Shown piece after piece: positions 1 through 8,700 of a DNA stretch of 64,000 nucleotides. The notes below the pieces were generated by a model. That model was not told the DNA's origin, searched no databases, and was given only the letters and a program-made list of their open reading frames with translations. This stretch comes from DASRFR01 sp035651455 (GTDB taxonomy: Bacteria; Acidobacteriota; Terriglobia; Terriglobales; Acidobacteriaceae): NCBI GenBank assembly GCA_035651455.1, contig DASRFR010000047.1, positions 620,001 to 684,000 on the forward strand. The letters run 5' to 3'. The position numbers and the translations under genes were made by a program. Positions within the stretch are counted from its first letter, which is position 1, and each line of letters opens with the position of its first letter.

Positions 1-589
1 AGGAGACCTTTACGATCTCCATTCCCGGGTGTACCCGACGGGCATTCTCGACCGCCGTGTCCAGCGCAAATGGCACGTACGGCAAAAGATCGGTCTTGCT
101 GATCACGCATAAGTCCGATTTGAAGAAAATCGATGGATATTTCAGGGGCTTGTCTTCTCCCTCCGTCACGCTCAACAGGACGACTTTCGCCGCCTCGCCG
201 AGGTCGTAACTTGAAGGACACACAAGGTTGCCGACGTTCTCGATAAACAGCACGTCAAGATCCTCCAGGCGCCAGTCGTCCAGGTGTTTCTGGATCATGC
301 GCGCGTCCAGATGGCAGGTGCCCCCAGTCGTAATCTGCCTGGCTGGAAATCCAAAGCGCCGCAGCCGATTCGCATCATTCTCCGTCTGGATGTCGCCTGT
401 CAGCACGGCGACCCGTTCTCCCTTGGGGAAACTCTCGAGCGTACGTTCCAGCAAGCTGGTTTTCCCCGACCCGGGTGAGCTGATCAGGTTGAGACACAGA
501 ATCCCGTGCTCGCGGAAACGCTGCCGAAGCACGTCAGCCAGGCGATCGTTTTCACTTAAGACTTTGCGCTCCAAGGGCACTCGATTCAT
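1..589 (-). CDS. hypB: HypB, hydrogenase nickel-incorporation GTPase (3' end cut by window)
   Basis: GTPase that, with HypA, delivers nickel to the large subunit of [NiFe] hydrogenases in the cytoplasm. Read from the ATG at 587-589, 196 codons lie inside the window. Visible: a P-loop (SSPGSGKT), the GTCHLDA segment that holds the conserved metal-binding Cys and His, a FIENVGNLVCP block and a SKTDL guanine-specificity motif. Only about 20-30 C-terminal residues should be missing. The N-terminus (MNRVPLERKVL) has no His-rich stretch and no CxxCGC motif, so this version lacks the nickel-storage extension of some HypB proteins. The start lies inside the end of hypA (38 bp overlap), which implies translational coupling. 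Confidence 0.95.
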   Translation of the reverse strand, partial: MNRVPLERKVLSENDRLADVLRQRFREHGILCLNLISSPGSGKTSLLERTLESFPKGERVAVLTGDIQTENDANRLRRFGFPARQITTGGTCHLDARMIQKHLDDWRLEDLDVLFIENVGNLVCPSSYDLGEAAKVVLLSVTEGEDKPLKYPSIFFKSDLCVISKTDLLPYVPFALDTAVENARRVHPGMEIVKVS

Positions 590-932
590 TCTGTTCCACC
601 TCCACATAGACCAACTCCAACTCGTCTCCACTGATGCACCGGGTATTAAGGCAACCGCAATGCGGACATTCGATGTTGTAGTCGATTACGTTGAATTCCT
701 CGCCACACCCGGAACACCCGTGCCGCCGCGGCTTAAATTCAATCTCCAATTCAAGCTGTTGCAGGTCGGTATCGCGGATCAGAGCTTCGAAACAGAAACG
801 CAGAGATTCGGGATCGACCGCCGCCAGCTCGCCGATCCGTACTCCGACCTTTTCCGGACGCGAGCCCGGACAACGCGCGGCTTCCGACGCTACTGCCTCC
901 AGAATCGAACTGGCAATGCTCATCTCGTGCAT
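552..932 (-). CDS. hypA: HypA, hydrogenase nickel metallochaperone
   Basis: Small nickel chaperone that docks on HypB and passes nickel to the hydrogenase precursor. The 126-residue length is normal. The N-terminal MHEMS places the nickel-ligand His at residue 2, and the zinc site is complete as C73-x2-C76 and C89-x2-C92. It sits 3 bp after hypE and overlaps hypB by 38 bp, so it is part of one co-transcribed maturation operon. The zinc residues make a mere look-alike unlikely. Confidence 0.95.
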   Translation of the reverse strand: MHEMSIASSILEAVASEAARCPGSRPEKVGVRIGELAAVDPESLRFCFEALIRDTDLQQLELEIEFKPRRHGCSGCGEEFNVIDYNIECPHCGCLNTRCISGDELELVYVEVEQNESSALGAQSLK

Positions 933-935
933 GGC

Positions 936-1997
936 TCAACAAATCCTCGGCAGTTGATCGCCGGCGAGCATGTCCACAATGCGAGTCGTACCCAGGGGAG
1001 TACGCATGATCACCAAGTGCTGCCGGTCTTCGACTACTGCGCCGATAATGTTGGCGTTCAGGCCCAAAGGATGGCGTCGCATGGCGGCAAGCACAGCATC
1101 CGCCGCTTCCGCAGCTACGATCGCCACCAGCTTGCCTTCGTTGGCAACGTAAAGAGGATCGAGCCCCAACATCTCGCAAGCGCCGCGCACCTCATCGTGA
1201 ACCAGAATGGCGCGCTCTTCCAAGGCAATCCCGACTCGCGACTGTTCGGCAATTTCGTTGAGAGTGCTTGAGAGCCCACCCCGCGTGGGATCACGCATGC
1301 AGCGAATGGAATGGGTCACGTTCAGCATGTCGGCAACCAGGGTGTGCAGGGCCGCGCTATCACTCTCGATTGTGCTTTCGAATTCCAGCCCTTCGCGCTG
1401 CGCCATGATGGCGATGCCGTGCTCGCCGATGGATCCGCTGAGCAGAACCTTGTCCCCCGGCCGTGCCCGGTTGGCAGAGAGCTCCACGCCAGCAGGAACG
1501 ATTCCCAGGCCCGTGGTGTTGATGAAGAGTTCGTCGCCGCTTCCTTTCTCGACCACCTTGGTGTCGCCGGTAATCACCTGGACGCCTGCGGCATCGGCAG
1601 CGCGGCGCACGGATTCCACCACCTGCCGCAATACGTCCATCGAGAGACCTTCTTCGATGATGAACCCCACGCTGAGGTAGAGTGGCCGGGCGCCCCCCAT
1701 GGCAAGGTCGTTCACGGTGCCATGAACTGCGAGCGAGCCAATATCTCCCCCGGGAAAGAAAAGTGGCTTCACCACGAACGAGTCGGTGCTGATGGCCAGG
1801 CGGCTGCTGCCCACGGTAACGATCGCCTGGTCGTCCAGCCGTGCCAGCGCCGGATTCTGGAAAGCAGGAAGGAAGATGTCGCGTACCAACTCGGCGCTGA
1901 GCTTGCCGCCGCTGCCATGGCCAAGCACGATCGTGTCTTTCACGGGCAAAGCCGTCGGACAACTTAACTCGGCAATGGTCTTCGTCGTTCCCGGCAT
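936..1997 (-). CDS. hypE: HypE, carbamoyl dehydratase of the hydrogenase CN-ligand pathway
   Basis: HypE converts its C-terminal S-carbamoyl-cysteine to thiocyanate, the source of the CN ligands for the NiFe active site; it belongs to the PurM/ThiL/SelD fold. The chain (353 aa) has the GHGSGGK N-terminal glycine-rich motif, a TGDTKV block and ends exactly in PRIC, the flexible tail whose last Cys is modified. A longer reading frame exists upstream, but the ATG at 1997 has an AAGGAG site 5 bases before it and lies 11 bases after the hypD stop, so I chose it. HypF, which supplies the carbamoyl group, is not in the window. Confidence 0.95.
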   Translation of the reverse strand: MPGTTKTIAELSCPTALPVKDTIVLGHGSGGKLSAELVRDIFLPAFQNPALARLDDQAIVTVGSSRLAISTDSFVVKPLFFPGGDIGSLAVHGTVNDLAMGGARPLYLSVGFIIEEGLSMDVLRQVVESVRRAADAAGVQVITGDTKVVEKGSGDELFINTTGLGIVPAGVELSANRARPGDKVLLSGSIGEHGIAIMAQREGLEFESTIESDSAALHTLVADMLNVTHSIRCMRDPTRGGLSSTLNEIAEQSRVGIALEERAILVHDEVRGACEMLGLDPLYVANEGKLVAIVAAEAADAVLAAMRRHPLGLNANIIGAVVEDRQHLVIMRTPLGTTRIVDMLAGDQLPRIC

Positions 1998-2008
1998 GAG
2001 TCTCCTTG

Positions 2009-3109
2009 TCAGTCGCCTGCGATTGCGTGCCGACGATAGTGGTAGTACGCCGCGCACGCGCCTTCAGATGAAACCATGGGCGCGCCCAGCGGATTCTCCG
2101 GCGTACAGCGCATAGCAAATGCCGGACAGTCGGTGGGCTTGCGCAAGCCTTGCAACACCTTCGCGCTGATGCACTCCGCTGGTTCTTCCACGGCGATTTC
2201 GGCAAGCTCAAAAATCCGGGCAGCATCATAGGACGCGTATTCCTCACGGAGCCGCAATCCACTGTTGGGGATGCTGCCGATGCCGCGCCATTTTTGGTCG
2301 GCGATCTCGAAAACTTCTTTTACGACTTGCTGTGCAGGGAAGTTACCCAAGTAGTTGACGGAGCGAACGTACTGGTTCTCGACCTTGGCGACGTCGGCCT
2401 CCAGTTGTTTGACCAGCATTAACACGGATTGCAGGAGATCAACCGGCTCGAATCCGCCGACCACGATGGGAACACGGAAGTCGCGCACCAGCGCTTCGTA
2501 TTCTTCGTATCCCATCACGGTGCACACGTGGCCGGGAGCGATGAAGCCCTGCACCCGATTTTCTGCCGACGCCATCAGTGCGCGGATTGCGGGAGGAACG
2601 AGAACGTGCGAGACCAGGATTGAGAAGTTATCGATACCTTCACGCTTCGCCTGCCACACAGCCATCGCGTTTGCCGGCGCAGTGGTCTCGAATCCCACGG
2701 CCAGGAAGACCACCTTGCGGTCCGGGTGGCAGCGCGCAATTTTCAGCGCTTCGACCGGTGAGTAAACAACGCGTACATCGCCGCCGTGCGCTTTCGCACG
2801 GAACAAGTCGGACGCGGAACCCGGTACCCGCAACATGTCTCCGTAAGAGACCAGTGTCACTTCGGCACGTGAGGCAAGTGCGATGGCTTTATCGATGGTT
2901 TCCAAGGGAGTTACGCAGACCGGGCAACCGGGCCCGTGCACCAGTTCGATGTTTTTGGGCAGCAACTCGTCCAGCCCGTAACGCATGATGGTGTGGGTCT
3001 GACCACCACAGATCTCCATGAGGACCCAGTGCCGGGTTGTATGTTGCTCGATCTCTGCGGCAAGAGTGCGCGCGATATGCTCGTCGCGGTATTCATCGAT
3101 GTATTTCAT
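2009..3109 (-). CDS. hypD: HypD, Fe(CN)2CO assembly scaffold
   Basis: HypD is the [4Fe-4S] scaffold on which, with HypC, the Fe(CN)2CO group of [NiFe] hydrogenase is built. The family blocks are all present: EICGGQTHTI, the double-cysteine GPGCPVCVTP loop, VSYGDMLRVPG, and C-terminal cysteines in ECISAKVLQG, CPAF and CTPENPLG. From the ATG at 3109 (MKYIDEYRD) the protein is 366 aa, the usual family length; an in-frame ATG at 3118 and a further 13 codons upstream look unsupported. The gene is preceded by a 215 bp gap that carries a CRP/FNR-like palindrome, so it may have its own promoter in addition to read-through from hypC. Confidence 0.94.
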   Translation of the reverse strand: MKYIDEYRDEHIARTLAAEIEQHTTRHWVLMEICGGQTHTIMRYGLDELLPKNIELVHGPGCPVCVTPLETIDKAIALASRAEVTLVSYGDMLRVPGSASDLFRAKAHGGDVRVVYSPVEALKIARCHPDRKVVFLAVGFETTAPANAMAVWQAKREGIDNFSILVSHVLVPPAIRALMASAENRVQGFIAPGHVCTVMGYEEYEALVRDFRVPIVVGGFEPVDLLQSVLMLVKQLEADVAKVENQYVRSVNYLGNFPAQQVVKEVFEIADQKWRGIGSIPNSGLRLREEYASYDAARIFELAEIAVEEPAECISAKVLQGLRKPTDCPAFAMRCTPENPLGAPMVSSEGACAAYYHYRRHAIAGD

Positions 3110-3193
3110 CCGGATCATCCCCACACTTTTACAGGCGGATAACGGCACGATTCCCAATTCGGAACTACTGTAGCGACTTATGTCTCAAGATGA

Positions 3194-3209
3194 AGTGATC
3201 GCGGTCACA
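3194..3209. promoter_or_regulatory. CRP/FNR-type palindrome upstream of hypD
   Basis: The sequence AGTGATCGCGGTCACA has the two half-sites AGTGA and TCACA with a 6-base spacer. This departs by one base from the TGTGA-N6-TCACA consensus known for CRP-family regulators. It lies 85 bases before the hypD start in the gap between hypC and hypD. The match is seen; regulation is inferred from position and from a second site in front of hypC. Confidence 0.5.
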
Positions 3210-3324
3210 ACCGAAGGTGAGAGGCGAACGAGCGATGTGATCAAACCAGCTTCGTCCAGGGGGGTTCAGCGCATGGTTACCCGAATCCATCGACACCGGC
3301 CACCTTCGCGCTCTCCAGTCGTTA

Positions 3325-3585
3325 TCAGGCCTGGCCTTTGAGGGCGTCGAGTTCGTCGGCGAGCAGGCCCATTTCCTGGAGGACCTGGTAGGTTCGTTCG
3401 GCCTCAACCGCATCCACGCGGCTGATCGCGAAACCGACATGAACCATCACGTAGTCACCGATTGCGGCCTCCGGAACGAAGTCAAGGCGTGCCTGGCGGA
3501 CGATCCCACCGAACTGCACTCTGCCAACCCGCATACCGCCGGATTCCGTGCTGTCCAGAATTTTCCCAGGAATCGCGAGGCACAT
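3325..3585 (-). CDS. hypC: HypC, hydrogenase assembly chaperone
   Basis: HypC partners HypD to carry the Fe(CN)2CO unit to the hydrogenase large subunit. The protein (86 aa) starts MCLAIPGK; the essential Cys at position 2 has to follow the initiator Met. This fixes the start at 3585, supported by an AGGAGA site 7-8 bases upstream, even though the frame stays open for 40 more codons. The downstream block GDYVMVHVGFAISRVD is the usual OB-fold signature. It is the first gene of the hyp cluster in transcription order. Confidence 0.95.
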   Translation of the reverse strand: MCLAIPGKILDSTESGGMRVGRVQFGGIVRQARLDFVPEAAIGDYVMVHVGFAISRVDAVEAERTYQVLQEMGLLADELDALKGQA

Positions 3586-3632
3586 GACGGTTTTCTCCTG
3601 AGCAAAACTTAAACTTTCGTATCTCCGAGAGA

Positions 3633-3648
3633 TGTGATGGAGATCACA
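3633..3648. promoter_or_regulatory. CRP/FNR-type palindrome in the hypC promoter region
   Basis: TGTGATGGAGATCACA is an exact TGTGA-N6-TCACA palindrome, the consensus form of a CRP-family binding site. Its centre is 55 bases upstream of the hypC start codon, in the 183 bp leader between the stand-alone REC gene and hypC. A CRP/FNR/DNR-family protein is the natural candidate to bind; which member, and whether it activates, cannot be read from DNA. Confidence 0.6.
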
Positions 3649-3768
3649 GGGACAACCTTCACCGCTGCAGGCCTTTTGGGCATTAAGAACGACGCCACCA
3701 GTCACTCGGAGGATCTGCCGCGGCAGCGGTTAGCGCTGGAATGGCCCTATCGATAGGAGAGTTAAATC

Positions 3769-4137
3769 TCAGGCGCGCGCGGATCCCGCTAAAACGGCCG
3801 CGATCTGCTGGCACAAGCTTTCGGGACCCTCGACTTTACTTAGGAAGACGTCGGCGACTTCGGCGCCCACGGGAATCTCATTGACGCCCGAAAGCAGCAC
3901 CACCAGCATTTTCGGGTATTGCGATTTGAGCAACCGGGCCAACTCGGTTCCCGTAATGCCGGGCATCAGGTGATCCGAGAGCACAAGGTCGACATCCTGT
4001 TTGCTTGCGATTTCCAGGGCCTCCTGGGCTGACCTCGCAGTGATCACATCGTAACCGGCCCTTTGCAAAAGGAACTTGCGGAGCACCAGAGGATTCTCCT
4101 CGTCGTCCACGCACAGGATCACGAATCTGGTTCCCAC
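3769..4137 (-). CDS. Stand-alone REC-domain response regulator
   Basis: Single receiver domain (122 aa) with no output domain, likely a phosphorelay shuttle or a regulator acting by protein contact. Visible: the acidic pocket VDDEE near residue 11, the phosphoacceptor in LVLSDHLMPG, and SKV in place of the usual xKP at the beta5 end, a departure from the conserved Lys-Pro pair. The start is a GTG at 4137 with an AAGGA site about 8 bases upstream. It follows the REC-PAS-kinase gene by 23 bp and is presumably its downstream partner in one operon. Confidence 0.85.
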   Translation of the reverse strand: MGTRFVILCVDDEENPLVLRKFLLQRAGYDVITARSAQEALEIASKQDVDLVLSDHLMPGITGTELARLLKSQYPKMLVVLLSGVNEIPVGAEVADVFLSKVEGPESLCQQIAAVLAGSARA

Positions 4138-4160
4138 CGAAAAGTCCTTTCAGCTCTGCC

Positions 4161-5726
4161 TTACGCAACCGATGAAGCTACCGCAACCGGTACTTGAGCT
4201 GCTGCAGCGGCGGGGAGGAAAACGGAAAAACAGGTGATATGCCCTTGACCCAGCCGCATGCTTCTAAAACGAATGGAGCCTTCGTATTTCTGGATAATGC
4301 CCTTGCTGATCCACAGCCCCAGTCCGGTTCCCTTTGCTTCCTTGGTGCTGAAAAACGGCTCGAAAATCCGCCTGGCGTCCTCACGACGTATACCGCTGCC
4401 CGTGTCGTCGATCAGCACCCGTATGCCTTCCCTGCCACTGCGCCGCTCCGTTGATTGGAACAGCCGGATGCGCAACCGGCCCCCTGTACCCATGGCCTGC
4501 ACAGCATTTCCGATGATGTTCAAGAATACCTGCTTCAACTCGACCGGAAATCCCTGAATGATTCCTACCGTCGTGTATTTCTTCGTCACCGAGATGGCGT
4601 TCAACTTCAAAGCCCGCGACTGCAGTTCGATCACATTGTCGAGGATTTCGGAAAGCGAAACTGCGATGGGTTGGCGCGATTCACGATAAAAGCTGAGGGT
4701 TTGTTTGGTGATGTGGCTAATGCGTGCGACTTCCTCAGAGGCTAGACGGGCGTAATAGCGCGCTTCTTCGTCCAGAGAGGGATGATCTCGCAAGAGGTAA
4801 AAAGCATTGGAGATGGCTTCCAGGGGATTGTTGATTTCATGCGCGATGATCCCCGCTAGTCGTCCCATGGCCGCGAGCCGCTCCGACTTTACCAGCGCTT
4901 CTTCCGCTTGCTTGCGTTCGGTGATGTCGGTGTTGGTTCCGAACCAGCGCACCACATTACCGGCGGCATCGCGGATGGGCAGAGCACGAGAGAGAAACCA
5001 GCGGTAGTTACCCTGCTGGTCGCGCAAGGGAAAGGTGTCTTCCCACGGAACTCCCAATTCCCAGCAGCGCTGCATACCGGCAACTACGCGCCCCGAGTGT
5101 TCCGGATGCACGGTGCGCGTCCAGCCCTTGCCCTGTACCTGGTCGATCGTTGTCCCGGTGTAGTCATACCAGCGCTGGTTGTACCAGAACACGGAGCCAT
5201 CCGGATTGGCCATCCAGGCTAACTGCGGTATGGAGTTGGCCAGTGAACGAAACTGCGATTCGCTTTCTCGCAGCTCCTCGGTTCGCTCGGTGACCCGCTG
5301 CTCCAATTCGCGATTGAGCTTTTCCAATTGCTGGTTCTTGCGATAGAGCTCGGCGAAAACGCTGACCTTGGCCCGCAACAACTCAGGAACGACAGGTACC
5401 GAAATGTAATCGACCGCGCCCCGTTCATAGCCCTTCAGCCGATCCACGTCGGTCAAATGCACAGCGGAAATGAAGATGATCGCGGTTTTCTGAAACCGTG
5501 GGTGCTCACGAATCATGTCGGCGAGTTGAAACCCGTCCATATCCGGCATGCTTACGTCCATGAGGACGACCGCGATCTCACTTTTCAGCAAATGCTCGAG
5601 CGCTTCGCGCCCGGAATTTGCTTTGAGCAAGTTTTCGCGCAGCGGATTGAGGATCGCTTCGTAGCTGAGCAGCTTGCCCGGCTGATCATCGACCATCAGG
5701 ATATTGACGGGTTCGTGAACGCTCAT
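4161..5726 (-). CDS. Hybrid histidine kinase, REC-coiled coil-PAS-HisKA-HATPase
   Basis: Soluble sensor kinase of 521 aa with an N-terminal receiver domain (about residues 10-125, phosphoacceptor in VLMDVSMPDMDG), a coiled coil (RKNQQLEKLNRELEQR), a PAS domain (about 155-280, with FWYNQRWYDYTG), a HisKA dimerisation domain with the phosphorylated His in IIAHEINNPLEAI, and a HATPase domain (IGNAVQAMG, DTGSGIR, GTGLGLWIS). No signal peptide or membrane segment is seen. The start at 5726 (MSVHEPVNIL) removes an unsupported 41-codon extension. It follows the poly-HAMP kinase by 32 bp. A receiver domain at the front suggests it is fed by the upstream kinase. Confidence 0.88.
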   Translation of the reverse strand: MSVHEPVNILMVDDQPGKLLSYEAILNPLRENLLKANSGREALEHLLKSEIAVVLMDVSMPDMDGFQLADMIREHPRFQKTAIIFISAVHLTDVDRLKGYERGAVDYISVPVVPELLRAKVSVFAELYRKNQQLEKLNRELEQRVTERTEELRESESQFRSLANSIPQLAWMANPDGSVFWYNQRWYDYTGTTIDQVQGKGWTRTVHPEHSGRVVAGMQRCWELGVPWEDTFPLRDQQGNYRWFLSRALPIRDAAGNVVRWFGTNTDITERKQAEEALVKSERLAAMGRLAGIIAHEINNPLEAISNAFYLLRDHPSLDEEARYYARLASEEVARISHITKQTLSFYRESRQPIAVSLSEILDNVIELQSRALKLNAISVTKKYTTVGIIQGFPVELKQVFLNIIGNAVQAMGTGGRLRIRLFQSTERRSGREGIRVLIDDTGSGIRREDARRIFEPFFSTKEAKGTGLGLWISKGIIQKYEGSIRFRSMRLGQGHITCFSVFLPAAAAAQVPVAVASSVA

Positions 5727-5758
5727 TGAGCACCCAATTCGCACAACCCTGAAACAGC

Positions 5759-8700
5759 CTACCGGTGAAGCCACATGCGAAGAGCTGAGAGCAATTGCTC
5801 GGTGTTGACCGGTTTGGCCAAGTACTCGGAAGCGCCTGCCTCCAGGCACTTCTCCCGATCGCCTTTCATGGCCTTCGCCGTTAAGGCAATGATGGGCAGC
5901 CGCCGGAACGACGGATTCTGGCGAATGACCTGCATGGTTTCGTATCCGTCCATCTCCGGCATCATAATATCCATCAGGACGATCGCGATATCAGGGGTCG
6001 ACTCCAGTGTCGTGATGGCTTCGCGTCCCGTACCCGCGGTGAGCACGCTCATTCCCCGCCGTTCAAGCACGCTGCTGAGGGCGAAGATGTTGCGCACGTC
6101 GTCGTCAACGACCAGCACCTTCCGTCCGACCAAAGCCTCATCCGAGCGATGCAGCCGGTCGAGCATTTTCTGCTTCTCCACCGGCAGGTCAGTGACCACG
6201 CGATGCAGGAACAGCGCAGTTTCATCGAGTAAACGCTCAGGCGATTCCACCCCCTTGACCACGACGCTGCGCGCCAAGGTGTGCAGACGCGCGTCCTCCT
6301 CCGGCGAAAGTTCCTTACCGGTAAAGACGACGACCGGCAAGTCACTCGCCGCAGCACTATCCCGCAGGTGCTCCAGGACCTCGAATCCCGACATGTCGGG
6401 AAGACGCAGATCGAGCACCACGCAGTCGAATTCTTCCGTGCTGATGGACTGCAACGCATCGGCTCCGGTACCGACCGTGGTCACGTCCAGGTCATCGTAA
6501 CCCAGCAGTTCCCTGATACTGAACTGCTCTGCGGGATTGTCTTCCACCACCAGCAACCGCTTGCGACGGCTTGAAGAGTACTCTTTAATGCGAGCGAACG
6601 CAGCTTCCAGTCCTTCGGTGGTGGTGGGCTTTGTAATAAAGGAGAAAGCACCGCGCGCCAGGCCATGATGCCGATCCTCATCAAGTGTGAGCATCTGCAC
6701 CGGAATGTGTCGCGTCGAGGAATCCTGTTTCAAATGGTTCAGCACCGTCCAGCCCAACATGTCGGGGAGGAACACGTCCAGGGAAACGGCCGACGGATGA
6801 TACTCGCGAGCCAGTGCCAGAGCATCCGCTCCGCGCGTGGCCGCCAGCACTTTGAAGCCCTTGTCGCGAGCCAGGTCGCAAAGTACGCGCGCGTAGTGCG
6901 GATCATCCTCAACGATCAGCAGGACCGCATCATCGGGCTGCAAATTGCCGCGATCATCCTCGATTTGTTCGCTGGGCAATTCAGCAACCTTGACCCGAGA
7001 CAGTTGTAGCGGTGCTACCGAGGGTTTGCCATCGCTGCTCACCAAGGTAGCCGCCGATGATCCCACGTAGGTTTGCGGCAGGTAGAGGGTAAATGTGCTG
7101 CCTTTGCCTGGCGTGCTGCGCAACTGGATTTCGCCGCCCAGGAGCGTTGCCAGTTCGCGGCTGATCGCCAGTCCCAGACCGGTCCCGCCGTACTTGCGGC
7201 TGGTGCCCGCGTCTGCCTGCTGGAAGGCCTCGAAGATGATGCGCTGCTTGTCCGTGGGTATGCCGATTCCCGTATCCGCCACCTCGAATGCAATCACCGA
7301 AGCCGACTTCGACAGGATTGCGTGGTCTTCGCTCCACCCACTCGGAGCGGCCGAGACCGAAAGCCGTACCCCGCCCTGCTCGGTGAACTTGAAGGCGTTG
7401 GACAGCAGGTTCTTCAAGACTTGCTGCAAACGCTTCGAGTCGGTCACCAAACTGCGACTCAGGTGCGGATCCGTATGGATTTCGAAGGACAGGCGCTTGT
7501 TCTCCGCCTCGTGCCGGAATGGCCGTGCCACCGCATCCAGCAGGCTGGCGAAGAAGATTTCCTCGGCCTCAACCGACACCGTGCCTGACTCGATCTTCGA
7601 CAGATCAAGAATGTCGCTAATCAGGTTGAGCAAGTCCGTGCCCGCGGCGTGGATGGTGCGGGCGAATTCGACCTGCTTGGGAGTGAGATTTCCTTCGGGA
7701 TTGTCGGTGAGTTGCTGCCCGAGAACCAGAATACTGTTTAAAGGCGTTCGCAGCTCGTGCGACATGTTGGCCAGGAATTCCGATTTGTACTTGGAGGTCA
7801 ACGCCAGCTCCTTGGCCTTTTCTTCCAGGGCGCGGCGGGCCTGCTCAATTTCCTGGTTCTTGCGTTCAACTTCGACGTTCTGCTCGGCCAACTGCTGTGC
7901 CTTCTGGGCGAGCTGCTCGTTGGTCTGCTGCAATTCTTTCTGCTGTGCTTGCAGCTCAGCCGCCAACTGTTGCGACTGCTTGAGCAAGCCTTCCGTCTGC
8001 ATCGTAGCCTCGATGCTGTTCAGCACGATTCCGATACTGGCCGTGAGCTGCTCGAGGAAGGACAGGTGAGAAGCGGTGAATATGCTCAGCGAGGCCAGCT
8101 CGATGACGGCTTTGACCCGGTCCTCAAACAGCACCGGCAGCACGATGACATTGCGAGGCACCGCTTCGAACAGGCCGGATCGAACTGAAACGGTGCGGTC
8201 GGGCGGCAGGTCGCTGATCAACATCCGGCGCTTTTCCAGCGCACATTGTCCAATCAAGCCCTCGCCGACGTCGAGGCGGCGAAGGTGTCCATCGTGTCCA
8301 TCTCCCGCAAACGCCGACAGCAGGACCAGGCCCCTCGAGTCCTCGGATTCCATTTGATAGATGACGCCCTGCTGCGCGCCCACCAGGGGAGCGAGTTCCG
8401 ACAGAAGCATCCGACCGACGGTGCCCAGGTCGCGTTGCCCCTGCAACATGCCGGTGAACCGCGCAAGATTGGTCTTGAGCCAGTCCTGTTCGGTGTTGCG
8501 CTCGGTCGTGAGGCGCAGGTTATTGATCATGGTGTTGATGTTGTCTTTCAATTCCGCGACTTCGCCTCGCGCTTCCACCTGAATGGATCGTGTCAGGTCG
8601 CCCTTGGTCACGGCCGTCGCCACTTCCGCAATAGCACGCACCTGGTTGGTCAAGTTGTCAGCCAGCAGGTTTACGTTCCCGGTAAGATCCTTCCAGGTCC

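Noticed and set aside
3586..3705. A 40-codon N-terminal extension of HypC with a Cys-rich CSGEGCPC stretch
   Set aside because: HypC needs Cys at position 2 after Met; the internal ATG has a good AGGAGA site and the extension covers the CRP-type palindrome.
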